Notes under the pieces: model-generated
Database searches by the model: none
The model's input: the letters and a program-made list of their open reading frames with translations, nothing else
What the model was told of the DNA's origin: nothing
Program-made: the position numbers and the translations under genes
In this document: piece after piece, positions 25,925-39,179 of the stretch
Numbering within the stretch: position 1 is the stretch's first letter
Layout of the letters: each line of letters starts with the position of its first letter
Source of the DNA: Lamellibrachia satsuma
Lineage: Eukaryota > Annelida > Polychaeta > Sabellida > Siboglinidae
Direction: 5' to 3'
NCBI GenBank assembly: GCA_033239005.1
Contig: BSQZ01000011.1
Span: forward strand, 4,343,501-4,407,500
DNA length: 64,000 nucleotides

Positions 25925-27256
25925 TGCCAAGACACTACCGACCGAGCGGCCAGGTTTTATATCCACAGTGTGCATTAAAACAATATTTTATTCATTAACT
26001 ACTGCCCGCATTAAAATATTGCCGGATATATCTTGTTAGGCAGCGCGTGGATTCAAAGTGGCTGGTGACCTCATTATAGGGCTACACGACTTAATCGCTT
26101 CAAACCTTTTGTCATGTTTTTGTGTTCACGTTTGAATCCGGGTAAAACCGGTTCCCCAAAAAACACCTTAAGGATCCTCGCAAAAGTTCTTAAAGTTCCC
26201 AAAAATGTGGAGCATTATTTATTGGCGAGTTTTGGTTTAGTCGTCCCACGTTTTGTGGGACAAGCGAATCTCAGCAGCAGTAGCGCCACCACATAGTGAA
26301 ACGGATATAGTCTTACACTGATGCTTGGCTATAGACATTTTTTAAAACTGTTTTTTGTTACAATTGTTTTGAAAGGCGAATACTATAGTATTGGCATTTC
26401 TGCATTTCTTTCGCATTTCTGATGCTTCTGTTTGTTCCTGATTGCTTATGGATAGGATGCCGGTGGCAACTGAATGTGCTTTTTTATTGGCACAATGCGC
26501 GCAATCCTATATGCTGCACATACACATATTGTGGGTGGGGTTGGGTGGTCTGAACGAATACTAAACAGTATACGTATTTATGAACTTTGAGAACCTATGC
26601 ACGACCCCTTTTATACCCTGAATGTTTTGCAGCTCTGGTGAATTCGACACCACTTTGTCACATATAATTAATTGGTCAGTGTGAAAGGCATGACTGGTTT
26701 AGCAGTTGTGTGTGTTTTTCTTGTCCATCTCATATCGAGCTGAGACGACAGATCACAAGGCTTATACAACCGATAGCAAACACATGTGTCAGTTATAAGA
26801 CAGCCATGTTTAATCACTCGACTACATTAGACTAACGCCGTCGCCATCTAGCGAATACCTATGTAATGACGTAAAACCTCTAACGGCAGCCATGTTGTTA
26901 CCGTCGGATCAATAGCTCTTCGAGTAAGTCACTAAATGGGAATACCCTGTACATGAATATTCAATGATCACTTGAATAACTTGATACAGAGTGTGCATGC
27001 GTGCGTGTGTACGTGCATGCGTGCGTGTGTAACACTGCCATATGACGTTGGGTTTGAGGAGTACATGTACGAAATGTGCATGCACATTTGCACCACTCTT
27101 TATTGATACTTGACTCATTGACATGATTATATAATTGATGTCCTCTGTCTGCTGGGAGCAGAATTGAAAGGATTCTGCTACACGTGTGTGCGTGTCATTG
27201 GCTGGCCCTGGCAAGCCCATTGTATACCAATAAGCATAGGTTTACGTATATCGTTC
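25925..27256. other. No recognisable gene
   Basis: Only a short GTGCATGC-type repeat near 26990-27030 stands out. Confidence 0.4.
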
Positions 27257-28018
<762 letters not shown>

Positions 28019-28327
28019 TACATTTAATGTATCATATGGAAATAAAGTGATGATACGTCCACTTCCGATGAAACTGGAACCGTAGCTGTTGCGATACGCA
28101 CTGTCAAATTCACGACACATACATATCAACCATGTGTGAACAATACCACCATTGTCGCGCTAACATTTTGAAATATCCAGTATGCAACTGTTCAGGTAGG
28201 TTATTCTTGTTTGGTGTTTAGCTATCCAAAAAAGGTAAAGGTACGTTCTTACATAGCGCGGTATCCAGTCATTGGGACTGTTCAGAGCGTTTTACACTCC
28301 TGGGAGACTTGTTCATTCCAAAGCCGT

Positions 28328-28887
28328 TAATCATCGTTACGTCTAACCTGGAATGTATACAAGTTCTTGCTTCCTGTACATATGCACTACTGGAGAATGG
28401 GCGCGCCAGAGTTTCCACTGACGTTACTGTCATGTAACTTGCAGGTGGGTAACTTCCATACATGTAGCCTATCCAACATTAGGAGAAATGTGAGAATATC
28501 GCAGTTACTAAACAAATTAAGATGAAGTTTGACAATTGGTTAATAAGGACGTTTGGAGAAGACCACTTATTTCTTTTGTTTTTTTAATATTATTTGATGT
28601 TGAACACGCTTGTGACGTCAAGTTCTCAATTTTCTAGCCAAACTCCGTGCGTGTGAACGGCTCAACCAGGTCCTCGTGTCACGCAGTAACTCGTTAACCT
28701 TGTCCATGCAACGTTCTGCACATTGTACGACTATCTTGACGAGGTAATCGTTTTCTTTCTTATTGTTGGTTTTGATCTCTTTTGTGTATTTCTCGCTGCA
28801 TGGAACATGAGAAGAACTGCAACGACCGAACATACGTATAATAGGTAGGTCCACATGTTACACACGGCAGTTACTGCAGCACGCACC
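28328..28887. repeat. Tandem segmental duplication, unit 2 (pseudogene copy)
   Basis: Paralogous to 27257-27830; see the pseudogene within it. The block between the two units (28017-28327) is unique. Confidence 0.85.
28634..28816 (-). pseudogene. Pseudogene of the twin-CX3C peptide exon
   Basis: The acceptor and first codon are retained, but about 60 nt encoding the signal core are deleted. The middle ('EKYTKEIKTNNKKENDYL') and the second CX3C ('CAERC') survive. A 7-nt deletion just before the acidic tail then shifts the frame. It would no longer be secreted or carry the normal C-terminus. Confidence 0.8.
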
Positions 28888-29049
28888 GTCACCGCGTTGT
28901 TACACGCAACAGCTACTATAGTACATATAGTCACATCGATGTCACGCACATCATCTACTGTAATTCACACAGTCACGGCGATGTTACATATATCAACTAC
29001 AGTAGCACATACAATCATATCGATGCTACACACAACATTTGCCATAGCT
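28882..29049. repeat. 42-bp minisatellite, four diverged copies
   Basis: Units of 42 bp start at 28882, 28924, 28966 and 29008; the plus-strand frame shows it as 14-residue repeats of the type 'HTVTAMLHISTTVA'. The frame continues without a stop from 28855 to 29091, but there is no evidence that it is translated. Confidence 0.75.
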
Positions 29050-29109
29050 CAGACAGTCTGTGGCTGGATGAAACTATACCATGGAACTACTTAAATATTG
29101 ACGGGTTTG

Positions 29110-31791
29110 GTGAACCTTTTAGACTGACTGGGTAGGGACAGAAACATTACCGGAAAATCCACCGGTGGAGGTGTTTGCATTTATGTGAATGAACAATGGT
29201 GTGCTCATAATAATGTGAAGGTCAGACAACACGTGTGTACACCTGACGCTGAAGGTCTCTCCGTGTCGCTGCGACCCAACAGCTTGCCCCGTGAATTTGG
29301 ACAGGTGTTCATTACAGTCGTGTACGTACATCCAGCTGCCAATGAGACTCGGGCAACGAAGACAATTGCCGACTGCATGCCCACCCTGATTTCACCTGAG
29401 GTTCCGTGCTTCGTGTTAGGAGACTTCAATAAGTGCAGCCTACGTTTAGCTCTTCCATCCTACCAGCAGTACGTGTCGTCTACTACTCGCGCTGGCAAAA
29501 TACTGGACTGCTGTTATGGCAATGTCAAGAATGCCTACAGGTCAATCAGCAAGCAGCCAATCGTCGGATCGTCGGATCAGAACACCGTACACCTGATCCC
29601 AATATCCAGAGAGAAGCTAAACACGGGGAAAGTATCAGTGCGGGAGGTGAATCAGTGGACGACAGATGCAGTAGAGGAGTTGTGCGGATGCATGGAGTGT
29701 ACGGACTGGGATGTTTTCTTCAGTATCACACAGCGACTGTGATTTCGGATTACATTGCTTTCTATGATGACTTGATCATACCCAAGAAACTTGTAAAATC
29801 ATTCCCAAATAGCAAACCATGGATTACAAAGGAACTAAAAAAGACAGTTAGCCAAAAGAGAGATGCGTACCTAAAGAAAGATAGTGAGGAGGGAAATATA
29901 ATTCAGACTGAACTTAAAAGACAAATACGTGATGCAAAGGCAGAATACAAGGAAACATTTTTACTCCAGTTTAAGGGGGTAATATGCGGGATGCCTGCCG
30001 GGGTCTAAAGACTCTTGCTGGGCAAACCCAACCCCAAAACAAGGACAAGGTATGTAGTATTCCTGAACAAACTGACCGTGCTGAAAAATATTATGATTTT
30101 TATTGTCGTTTTGACATATTCGATTTTACTGCAGAATTGAGTTAAGTTCTAGACTGTGTTAGGCAGAACATATACACATATGTTAATGACACAGAAGTAG
30201 AAGAAATCACCCCAAAGGTTGTTCAGAGAGAGATAAACAAGCTTAACATTAGGAAAGCTACAGGGCCTGATAACCTCAGCGGTAGGGTATTGAAGGCAAG
30301 CAGTGAACAACTCTCTGATGTTTTTGCTTACTCAAACAGACAGAAGGCAAACTAGACCCTCTACAGTTTGCATATAAGAGGAATAGAGCAGTAGAAGATG
30401 CCATTTTATCACTTCTTCATGACACATACACTCACCTGGATAAAGCTGGATCTTTTGTCAGAATCCTATTTATAGATTATTCGTCGTCATTCAACACGAT
30501 ACAGCCACATTTACTACAGAAAAGCTGTTCAACCTGAATGTTAGACCAAAACTGATCGTGTTCCTTGTCAACAGATCTCAGGTCGTTAGATACCAAAATG
30601 TTCTGTCTCAGGTCAAAACAACATCCACCGGTGCCCCCCCCCCCCCAGGGCACAGTTCTGTCACCTGTGTTTTTCACTACATATACTGATGATTTCAGGA
30701 CCAGTAGTTCCATGTGCAGCTTGTACAAGTACTCGGATGACTCTGCCTTGGCAGATTTTTCGAATTCAGACAGTCATTTTGAGCAGCAATTGACTTAAAT
30801 GACAAGATGGTGTAAGGACAACTACCTAGACTTGAATGTGGAAAAGAATAGGGAGATGGTAATAAACTTTAGAAGGAATGGATGTGTCGTTGAGCTTGTT
30901 ATAGAGGGTGTGATTGTGGAAAAAGTGAATGAATATAAATATATTGGTACTGTTTTGGATAATAAACTAACTTCTGAATCTATCACAAACTGCACTGTAA
31001 AGAAATGTCATCAGAGAATGTTCTGCATGTTCAGACTAAGATGCTTTGGTGGAGTCCTAAGACTCTGCAGATGTTCTATCGCAGCTTTATTGAATTTGTT
31101 TTGACATCTTCTTTTGTCTGCTGGTTTGGCACTTTGAGTGTGAAGAATAGAGGCAGGTTGAACAGTGTTGTCAATAGGGGAAGTAAGGTTGTAGTGAGTG
31201 AGACAGACTGGACTAAGAGAGCTGTATGAGAAAAAACCACGAGAAAGGGTTTGCAAATAATGAATGACTTGTGTCACATCCTTTCATTTTAGTATGAGAC
31301 ACTAACATCACGCAGGAGACTAAGAGCTTTCACTGCAAAGAAGGCGAAGACACTGAACAGTTTTGTTCCAATGTCCATCAAGATTATCAACAAATCTTAA
31401 ATTATTTGAACGGAACCCGACTATATTGTTTGTATAGAGTAAATTATTTTGTTTCATGTAGTCACTGAGTAATAATGCATAAACATTATCCATTGCTTGC
31501 CTTGTATATATTTTAAATATGTTTCATTATTTCATAACTTCATTTCATAATACTTACTAATGTTAATAATCGGTCTATTTAAAATTGATATTTATTGTAT
31601 ATCTTTTATTTCTCCTTGTCACCACCACCTTCATCAATGTGCGAGCGAGAGGAGATGAATGTGTGGGATATGAGTCATATTTATTCCTAATGTTACTACC
31701 TATGTACTGTTTTATGTACTGTTTTCATGTATTTTATATGACCACAAAACAAAGTTCTCGTTGAGAAATTCAATAAAGTATCTTGTATCTT
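29110..31791 (+). mobile_element. L2-like LINE, endonuclease plus reverse transcriptase, degraded
   Basis: The endonuclease part (29185-29742) has 'LPREFGQVFITVVYVHPAAN', 'VLGDFN' and 'ILDCCY', followed by a linker ('WDVFF'). The RT follows across frame breaks: 'QFAYKRNRAVEDAI', 'ILFIDYSSSFNT', a region disrupted by an 11-C run at about 30643, 'KYSDDSALADF' replacing the usual catalytic motif, 'WCKDNYLDLNVEK', then the thumb to 31390. The 3' end is 'caataaagtatcttgtatct' at about 31770. It is not related to the TTGTTAAAT-tailed LINEs. Confidence 0.88.
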
Positions 31792-31914
31792 GGCACAGCA
31801 GTAACGTGTCCCGTACCATGCACTGTAACAAAGATATTACAGCTAATGTGCTGTAACATTCATGCGCAGGCATACGCAACCACGTACCCACGCACACGGA
31901 AACTCACATGCAAG

Positions 31915-32143
<229 letters not shown>

Positions 32144-32304
32144 ACTGTCAAATTCACGAAACACATATCAACCATATATGTACAGTACCACCACGCTGCA
32201 ATTACTGCGGGAAGAAAGTTCGTTCAAATATCTGCCACTCTCTATAGCCAGGTACTCATTTATACAGCTGAGTGAACTGTGGTAACGTGGAGTGAACGAC
32301 ATAA

Positions 32305-32405
32305 CCCAAGCGTGGAAACGACAGCAAGATGATTCGAACCCGGATTCTCTCGACTGAGAGTCCGATATTCTAACCACTACGCCACCGTGCTCCGTTGTGC
32401 CTAAT
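32305..32405 (-). mobile_element. tRNA-derived SINE head
   Basis: On the minus strand, 'tggcgtagtggttag' matches a pol III A box, 'gactctcagtcgagag' resembles an anticodon arm, and 'gggttcgaatc' is a good B box. The acceptor stem does not pair and the T-stem is mismatched, so it is a SINE and not a functional tRNA gene. Confidence 0.7.
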
Positions 32406-32559
32406 ATATATCGCTCCCAGTACGACCACATAAAGGCTAGGTATCCTCGTGTTGTCGTGATCCTACCGTTTTGTCGCAGGCCATGTCTGTTAGATGGAGT
32501 AACTTCCTGCTTGAAGTGACAATAACATTCGGAGGTGAGACTTTAAAGCTTCCAGAAGC

Positions 32560-32599
32560 ACGTGCCTTACACTCAGTCAGTCAGGAGTGTAAGGCACGT
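32560..32599. repeat. Perfect 15-bp hairpin
   Basis: 'acgtgccttacactc' at 32560-32574 is followed after 10 nt by its exact reverse complement at 32585-32599. It lies about 120 bp before segmental duplication copy B. It may mark an element end. Confidence 0.85.
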
Positions 32600-32722
32600 A
32601 TGCATGCACTCGTCGAGTCAAGAGCAGGCCACTTGTATACCGCTAAATGAGTCTATGCTCTGTATTTTGATTTGCTTTACTGTCTTTAATTTTGTCACAA
32701 ACGAATGCCTCATACCAACAAT

Positions 32723-34775
32723 ATAGTGAAAAGTTATTTAACAAACCCATCAGCGTCCCACCGTCACCAGAATGCAAACATCGGTCGATTTGACATGTGA
32801 ACAATTTCGGACTGTTTCCGGTTATGTAACGTCAACATCTCCAGTTCTCACTCCAACTATGGCTCAACCAGTTCGCACTGTTCCAGGAGATTCGGCCATA
32901 ACGATCATATGATCGGAATACAGAAGTGTGCATAATCTTATGCATACTTCGATGTAACCTTTGTTGTTGGTATCGTTGTCAAGCTTTTGCTCTCTGCTAT
33001 TTGTTTGACAACATCGATCCCAATGGTCTCAACTATTGTGTGTTCAATGATTACAAAATCGTTCAGGTAACCCGTACTAGAATTAAAATTCCCTATCATA
33101 ACTACTAGTAAATCAAAATGACATTATTAAGTTGTAAAATTAATGTCATCCGCTATTTTGTCAAATATATCACTGTGGTGGTAATCAGATCCTTCACATG
33201 GTATGTAAATATATCATACAATAACTACATAGCATAGTGCTTCTGTTTGCAGCTGTACTGGGAAAGTGTCTGAAATTGTGGGACTGAAATCACCAATGTC
33301 TCAAGACTCCTAACGGTGGGAGTAAGCAGCTCCGGCCGGTACGAGGTATATCTCTAGTAAGTGCATTATTTACTAATTTAAGATGTATATCTTACGTAGA
33401 GCTGACTAATGTTCATTATTGTTCATGAAATACGTTTAGCTCAACATTTCTTAAATTGTCTGAGCAAATGTGCCCATTGTCGTTCAGTCAACATAGAGCA
33501 TTTGCAGCGCCCACCTGACCTGCAACCATATCATGTGTACAGAATGCTTAGGTGCATAGCCACACGTTCTAAATGGTTGCTCACGCCATTACTCGATAGT
33601 TCGCAATAGGTCACCGTATGGTGACGCTTCTGTCACGGTGCGGTAAATAGGTCGTCGATACAGCGGCTCGATTAACATTCAAACACAAGTAGCAGCAGTT
33701 CAATCCAAGTACCTCTCTAAACCCGTGCACTTCATAATGAATAGATCAAATAAAATGTGTAATCTGTGGCTAATGTAACACGTTCCACGTATTTCAAGGA
33801 TATATCGGCTCTATTCGATACTACCAAACTATACGAGTAAAGATTTTCTTCAAAACGCAACTACTACTGAGAATGTAATCTCAATAGGTATGTTTTGAAG
33901 AAAATCGTTACTCATATATGTCTACCTTCATGATGAATATGTTCGCGAACGCCTCGCAAACTGTTGGTTCTAGCACCAGATACTGACGACGTCAAACTAT
34001 GCAACATTTTCTGCCAGACCGTTGGATGCGTATTCCCACTCTACACCCACCTCGTCTAACTGCCCCCTCCACTTTCCTTCCCTTCCCTCGCCTACCCTTC
34101 CCTCCCCTTACATCCCCTCCATACTTGCCTCAATCAATCTTTGCATCCTACATCTGTTTCGTCTGCCCCTTCCCTTTAACCCTTTAATTCCCTCCATCCT
34201 CCGCTTGTTCACACGATTGCATGTGCACCCTATTTATGAGCGCCAATCCCCAATTTAAATCTGATTAAAGCTCACGACGGGTACGCCTGCACTCGGTCGA
34301 GGTGGTCGGTGATTGGCAACTGATTGAAATTATCTGGTGAAGCAATTGTACCACACATTGGCCTTGCTAATCGGTCTCGCGCGGATGTTCACACGAGCGA
34401 TTAGGTATCAACCTATCGGACAACAAATCGCTCGTGTGAACGGCCAAGGCCCCGCTGGCGAAGGCTTTGTGTAAATGGCCCCCTAAGACCGCCACATTCA
34501 CGGGATAAGGGGAAAGGAATTGATCATTGTTTGATGCACACCATCAATTTTGCGCGGCTTGGTCTTACTCTGGATATGTGAATGTGCATGCCAATGGTTC
34601 ACCTACACTAGAGGAAGAACTGCTAAAAATAATGACGACGGTTTTATTATATGAAATGGTCACGAATACCGACTAGTTACAAAATGTCGTATGATTCTGG
34701 CGGCAGTATCTACGCTTGGTTTTGTTTAGTATGATAGAATGTGCACGACATTGGGCCTTTTCTGTTTATCATATT
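32723..34775. repeat. Segmental duplication copy B (uninterrupted)
   Basis: This is the simpler partner of 1-3925 and shows the original order of the block: it lacks the LINE pieces, the inversion and the 85-bp array. It includes a pyrimidine-rich stretch at 34040-34200 and the conserved 17-bp inverted repeat at about 34387-34441. No protein-coding signal was found. Confidence 0.75.
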
Positions 34776-35369
34776 CCTGGCTGTGTTTTGCGAAAACAAA
34801 TGTCATAAAAGGCGAATACAGAGTCTATAGAACCGGTCGTGTTATCAGTTTCTCTCCTGTAAGATTAATCAAATATAAAACGTGCAACATTTGTTGACCC
34901 AATATTCGGATGAATGTAACATTGTTGCAAACGCAGATTCATATATTTAAAGAGCGTACAAACTTTTCTGCCTTGCTGTGAACGCTATAAAAACAAAAAT
35001 ATCTACCACCATGCGCTGACAAAGTCCTTCCGTAAGGACTGTGTCGAACTTTGCGGAATATTGTCGTCGGTGACACCAGTTTAGATAACGTTGAACATTT
35101 CTCGTGTATAAGCAATATTCTCAATTTCTGCGGACGTAACTCGGAGAAATAACGCATAAAAATGCGCATGTTCGTCATACGGTAAACGAAGGCACGTGTC
35201 TTGTCAGATCACGGAATCTGAGCATTAACGGAAATATACGTTTATAAAGCTGTAGTTCTGCCTACTCTACTGTATGGTAGCGAAAATGTTACCAGTTACA
35301 GTCGTACTATTAACATATTCGAATGTTTGTAACAGCGTAAGTTCCGTGCTCTCCATAACGTCAACTTGC
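34776..35369. other. No recognisable gene
   Basis: Unique sequence between the duplication and the GA tract. Confidence 0.4.
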
Positions 35370-35448
35370 AAGAGAGAGAGAGAGAGGGGGGAGAGAGAGA
35401 GAGAGAGGGAGAGAGAGAGAGAGAGAGAGAGAGAAGGAGAGAGAGAGG

Positions 35449-35533
<85 letters not shown>

Positions 35534-35546
35534 AGAGAGAGAGAGA

Positions 35547-35641
<95 letters not shown>

Positions 35642-35659
35642 GAGGGAGAGAGAGAAAGG

Positions 35660-35725
<66 letters not shown>

Positions 35726-35746
35726 TAGATAGAGAGAGAGCGGGGG

Positions 35747-35801
<55 letters not shown>

Positions 35802-35826
35802 TAAATAGAGAGAGAGAGAGAGAGCT
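35370..35826. repeat. (GA)n microsatellite
   Basis: About 455 bp of GA with GGGA, AAGGA and GATA variants. Homopurine on one strand, so it is prone to triplex formation. The 130- to 194-codon frames on both strands come from the repeat. Confidence 0.97.
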
Positions 35827-36623
35827 CTCGAGAAAGCGTAACTTTGAACATTGAATGCTGCTGGGAACGCTAAGGAAATAGACTCTCTGACGCTCTCGGT
35901 GATTAACGTTTGATTGTAAAAAACAATGGACGCAATGTTGCCATTGTGATTATTACGTTGGCGTACTTGAACAATACACCACGATAACGTTATATTATCC
36001 GGTGGCTCTGCTCGCTTCGTCTTTGCTCGCTCATTTAATACAGTTCTGATTGATTATCCTTTAATACAGTTGCTGTCATACTTGTACTCCAATGCTTCTG
36101 TCATACACCTTCATATTATGTCTGTATCGGCATACATAATATGTTACCCAACGAAAACTGGCACATTAAATAAACGCTAAATTTACCGACATTTGAAACT
36201 CTATGCCATCGTAAACAATCAACAACATATACTGTCATCCGGTTACAAAGCACAAAGAATATTACATATATCAAAACGTTTCCGATTCAAGTTGTTGATT
36301 GATTACAATACATTATTTTACCAAATACGCGCTTTGACCAGGTTCTGGTGGTTATTTCCCAGTGGTCGGATATACAAACCCTTCGGGGATACGGCCCCTG
36401 TTTCGTTAGATGTTTATGTACTCAGAGCAGAGGGCCTCTTTGGCAGACCACCTACGGGTAAAGGGACCCTATGCACACGAATTGTTTCGGAACCGGAGAG
36501 GGGGCAGTCCGAAATAGTGCGTGCGTGCGTGCGTGCGTTCGTGCTATGGGGTAATGGCATGATGCGATGGCACGACGCGACGGAACGATGTTGCTATGCG
36601 ACGGATCTATGGGTCCCCTTATA
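35827..36623. other. No recognisable gene
   Basis: A 143-codon frame at 36193-36624 has no recognisable domain and includes a GTGC repeat. Confidence 0.4.
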
Positions 36624-36790
36624 GATACATACCATCGTATTCCATGATAAATACCATGGTGTTTTGAGACAGGTAAACCATGGTAAGATATCAAGATGTA
36701 CCATGTAAAACACGGTATGGTCTACCATAGTTTACCATGAAGTACCAAGTGATTCCATGAAGTACCACTGCATACTATGGCATACTATGT
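36624..36790. repeat. Cluster of CCATGG/TACCATG dyads
   Basis: Roughly ten variants of TACCATG or CATGGTA occur in both orientations within 170 bp, including 'taccatggtg' and 'aaccatggta'. The spacing is irregular, so this is not a simple tandem repeat. Confidence 0.6.
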
Positions 36791-36844
36791 AATTTCGTAG
36801 TATATTTTCATAAGGGTGGCATCCATGTTTGCATAAAATATTCC

Positions 36845-37372
36845 AAAAGAGGTATAACTATTGTTTTGTACATGGGTACAATTAGCTGTTGTTCCTTATA
36901 TGTGATATGACCGTTTTCCTAATTAACTATAGCATTCGTTAGATTTGATTTCCGTTTGAATTGCTCTGACACTTTCATGTCAGCACTAAATGTTACTCCT
37001 AAGTCCTTTTCATATGTGATTCTACCTAGTATAGCATCCCCTTTATACATTCTCCGTCCATGTTTCTGTTTCCTACGTGTATGCATTTACACTTCCTAAA
37101 ATGGAATAACAATTGCCATTTTTTCTGACCATTTAACTAATTTATCTAGATAATCCTATACAAGTTGTTTGTCTGTATCATTTGTAACCTTTCTGAATAC
37201 TTTTGTGTCATCTGCAATGTTCAGTACTTTGCTAGATGTGTCATTTTCCAAATAATTTTATATATTAAAAAGAGAATATAGCCTAATACTGATCCCTGTG
37301 GTACCCAACTCAAAACAGATTTCCAGTTTGACATCTCACCATCTACTATTACTCTCTGCCTTCTGCAAACAG
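36845..37372 (-). mobile_element. CR1-like LINE, RT fragment
   Basis: Reading the minus strand across frame breaks gives the RT region from the block after 'RRQRVIV' ('VLSWVPQGSVLG') through the equivalent of 'KFADDTK' to 'QLIVPMYKTIV'. It matches the copy at 19.9-20.5 kb. Both ends are truncated and it carries stops. Confidence 0.85.
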
Positions 37373-37734
37373 TAAACCATGCAAATATAAACATGATCTA
37401 TATTTATAGATTACAAGTGTATACTATAATAAAATCGAAACTACAGTAGCCAGTTAACGTGTTTAATTTGCATTCCATTACTGAATGTATATTATATACA
37501 ATACATACATATAGAATTCCACAATTACCAAAGCAAATAAATAAATAATAAAACAATCTCGCGAGTATAACTTAAGATGAAATAACAATGAAAACGATTC
37601 ACATTATCATTATTATTATTATTAGAACGCGATTCATATATTGCTCGATAATGATTCACCTATCGCTCGAACATGATTCGCACGCTAGTTGTGTCAAAGC
37701 ACCCCTCAACAGTCCATTCTTTCCTACCGTTTAT
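37373..37734. other. No recognisable gene
   Basis: AT-rich interval before the hAT element; contains a short TTATTA repeat. Confidence 0.4.
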
Positions 37735-37742
37735 GTGTCCGT

Positions 37743-39171
37743 TAGTGCCCTACGCGGGCATATAATTTGTGTCCAAGCCCGGCCCGCAATTAGCAGTTAG
37801 AGTCCAGGCCCGGCCCAGCCCCGCAACACATTTTCAAGCCCGGCCCGGCCCATGCCTGCAAACTAGAATTTAGGTCCAGGCCCGACCCAGGCCTGACCCA
37901 GACCGTGAATGGTTGGCCCAGGCCCGGCCCGGCCCGGCCCGGCCCGGCCCGGCCCGGCCCGCAAGTTTCAGGCCCATACCCTGCCCATACCCGCAGGCCA
38001 AAGACGGGTAAGCCCGCGGCCCGCTAAGTTTAGAGAAGATAAACCTATAATCTTATAAGAAAGACGAAACACAAATAAACTGTAAAAACAGACTTATTGT
38101 TTTATTAAATAAAAAATAATTTATGAACATTGTATAATGTTTACTACTGAAATACTAATGTCAGTTGTTGTTTAGTAGTGTATAGCTAGTAGCTAATACT
38201 AGCTACTACTATGTCACCCACTGGCACTGACACCCACCCACTGGCATTTCCAGCAGGTATGCAGTCACTAGCCTGAGACAGATCAGGTTCAGACATGTGT
38301 GAATTAGTACAAGTGTGAATGAATCAGTACTGGGGAAATTGTAGACACTGAACAGTAGACACTAGTTAACACAATTGAAAAATGCCAATTACCAACTGGG
38401 GTGGGTACTGGGTACTGGCACTACTGGGCAGTGGGCAGTGGCCAGTTGGCTGGGAATTCAGGCGGGCAATATTTGGAGGGAAGACATAGACAATATAATG
38501 TCCACTGGTTGGGTCAAAGGGTGATAAGTTGGTGGTTAATCATGGCTTGATTGCCTCTGCAATTATGTTTAAAGTAAACATTTGGGTGAACTTAAGTGGC
38601 CTGATATAGGGCCATTAGATCTATGCAAAAGGTACATTCATGCCAAAAATATGCAGTTTACAGAGTCTACTCCAGTCACAGTGTCCTGGAAAGCCAGTAC
38701 ATGTTTAAATAATTACAATACAAAGATATGGGCATCCGACTATGCATACATTTTATATGAAATGTCTCTATTAAAAGAATGCACATTACTAAAATGATAC
38801 CATAGGAAGTCCCATTGTTGAAGAGGTTAAAGTGCATTCCAATGTATAATGCACTAGTGTCATTCATAATTCCATGCAAGGTCTCAATTTGCAACTATAT
38901 AATACTACAGAAATAGTTTTAAGCATTCATTAACCGGAATTACAATTTAGAATCAGTTTTTATTAATAATAAAATTAATAATCTGGATTTTGTATGAATG
39001 TTTTTATTATGTCCAGGCCCAGCCCAAGCCCGGCCCGGCCCGCTCACACTAAGCCCAGGCCCGGCCCAAGCCCGATGTGTTTAAATTGTTTTTAGCCCAG
39101 GCCCGGCCCGGTCCGCTAAATTATGTAGAGGCCCAGCCTTGGACTTAAAGCCCGGCCCGTGCAGGGCACCA
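37743..39171. mobile_element. Non-autonomous hAT-type transposon with 8-bp target-site duplication
   Basis: The element starts 'tagtgccctacgcgggc' and ends as the reverse complement of 'tggtgccctgcacgggc', giving imperfect terminal inverted repeats. It is flanked by identical 8-bp direct repeats 'gtgtccgt' at 37735-37742 and 39172-39179, the length made by hAT transposases. Subterminal regions of about 250 and 160 bp are dense in GGCCCGGCCC-type motifs, a known layout for hAT ends. The 1429-bp body has only a 71-codon frame and no transposase, so mobility would depend on a transposase elsewhere. Confidence 0.85.
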
Positions 39172-39179
39172 GTGTCCGT

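Noticed and set aside
32310..32395. Candidate tRNA gene on the minus strand
   Set aside because: A and B boxes are good, but the acceptor stem does not pair and the T-stem is mismatched; better explained as a SINE head.
35267..35851. Long Leu/Ser and Arg/Glu frames
   Set aside because: Pure translation of the GA microsatellite.
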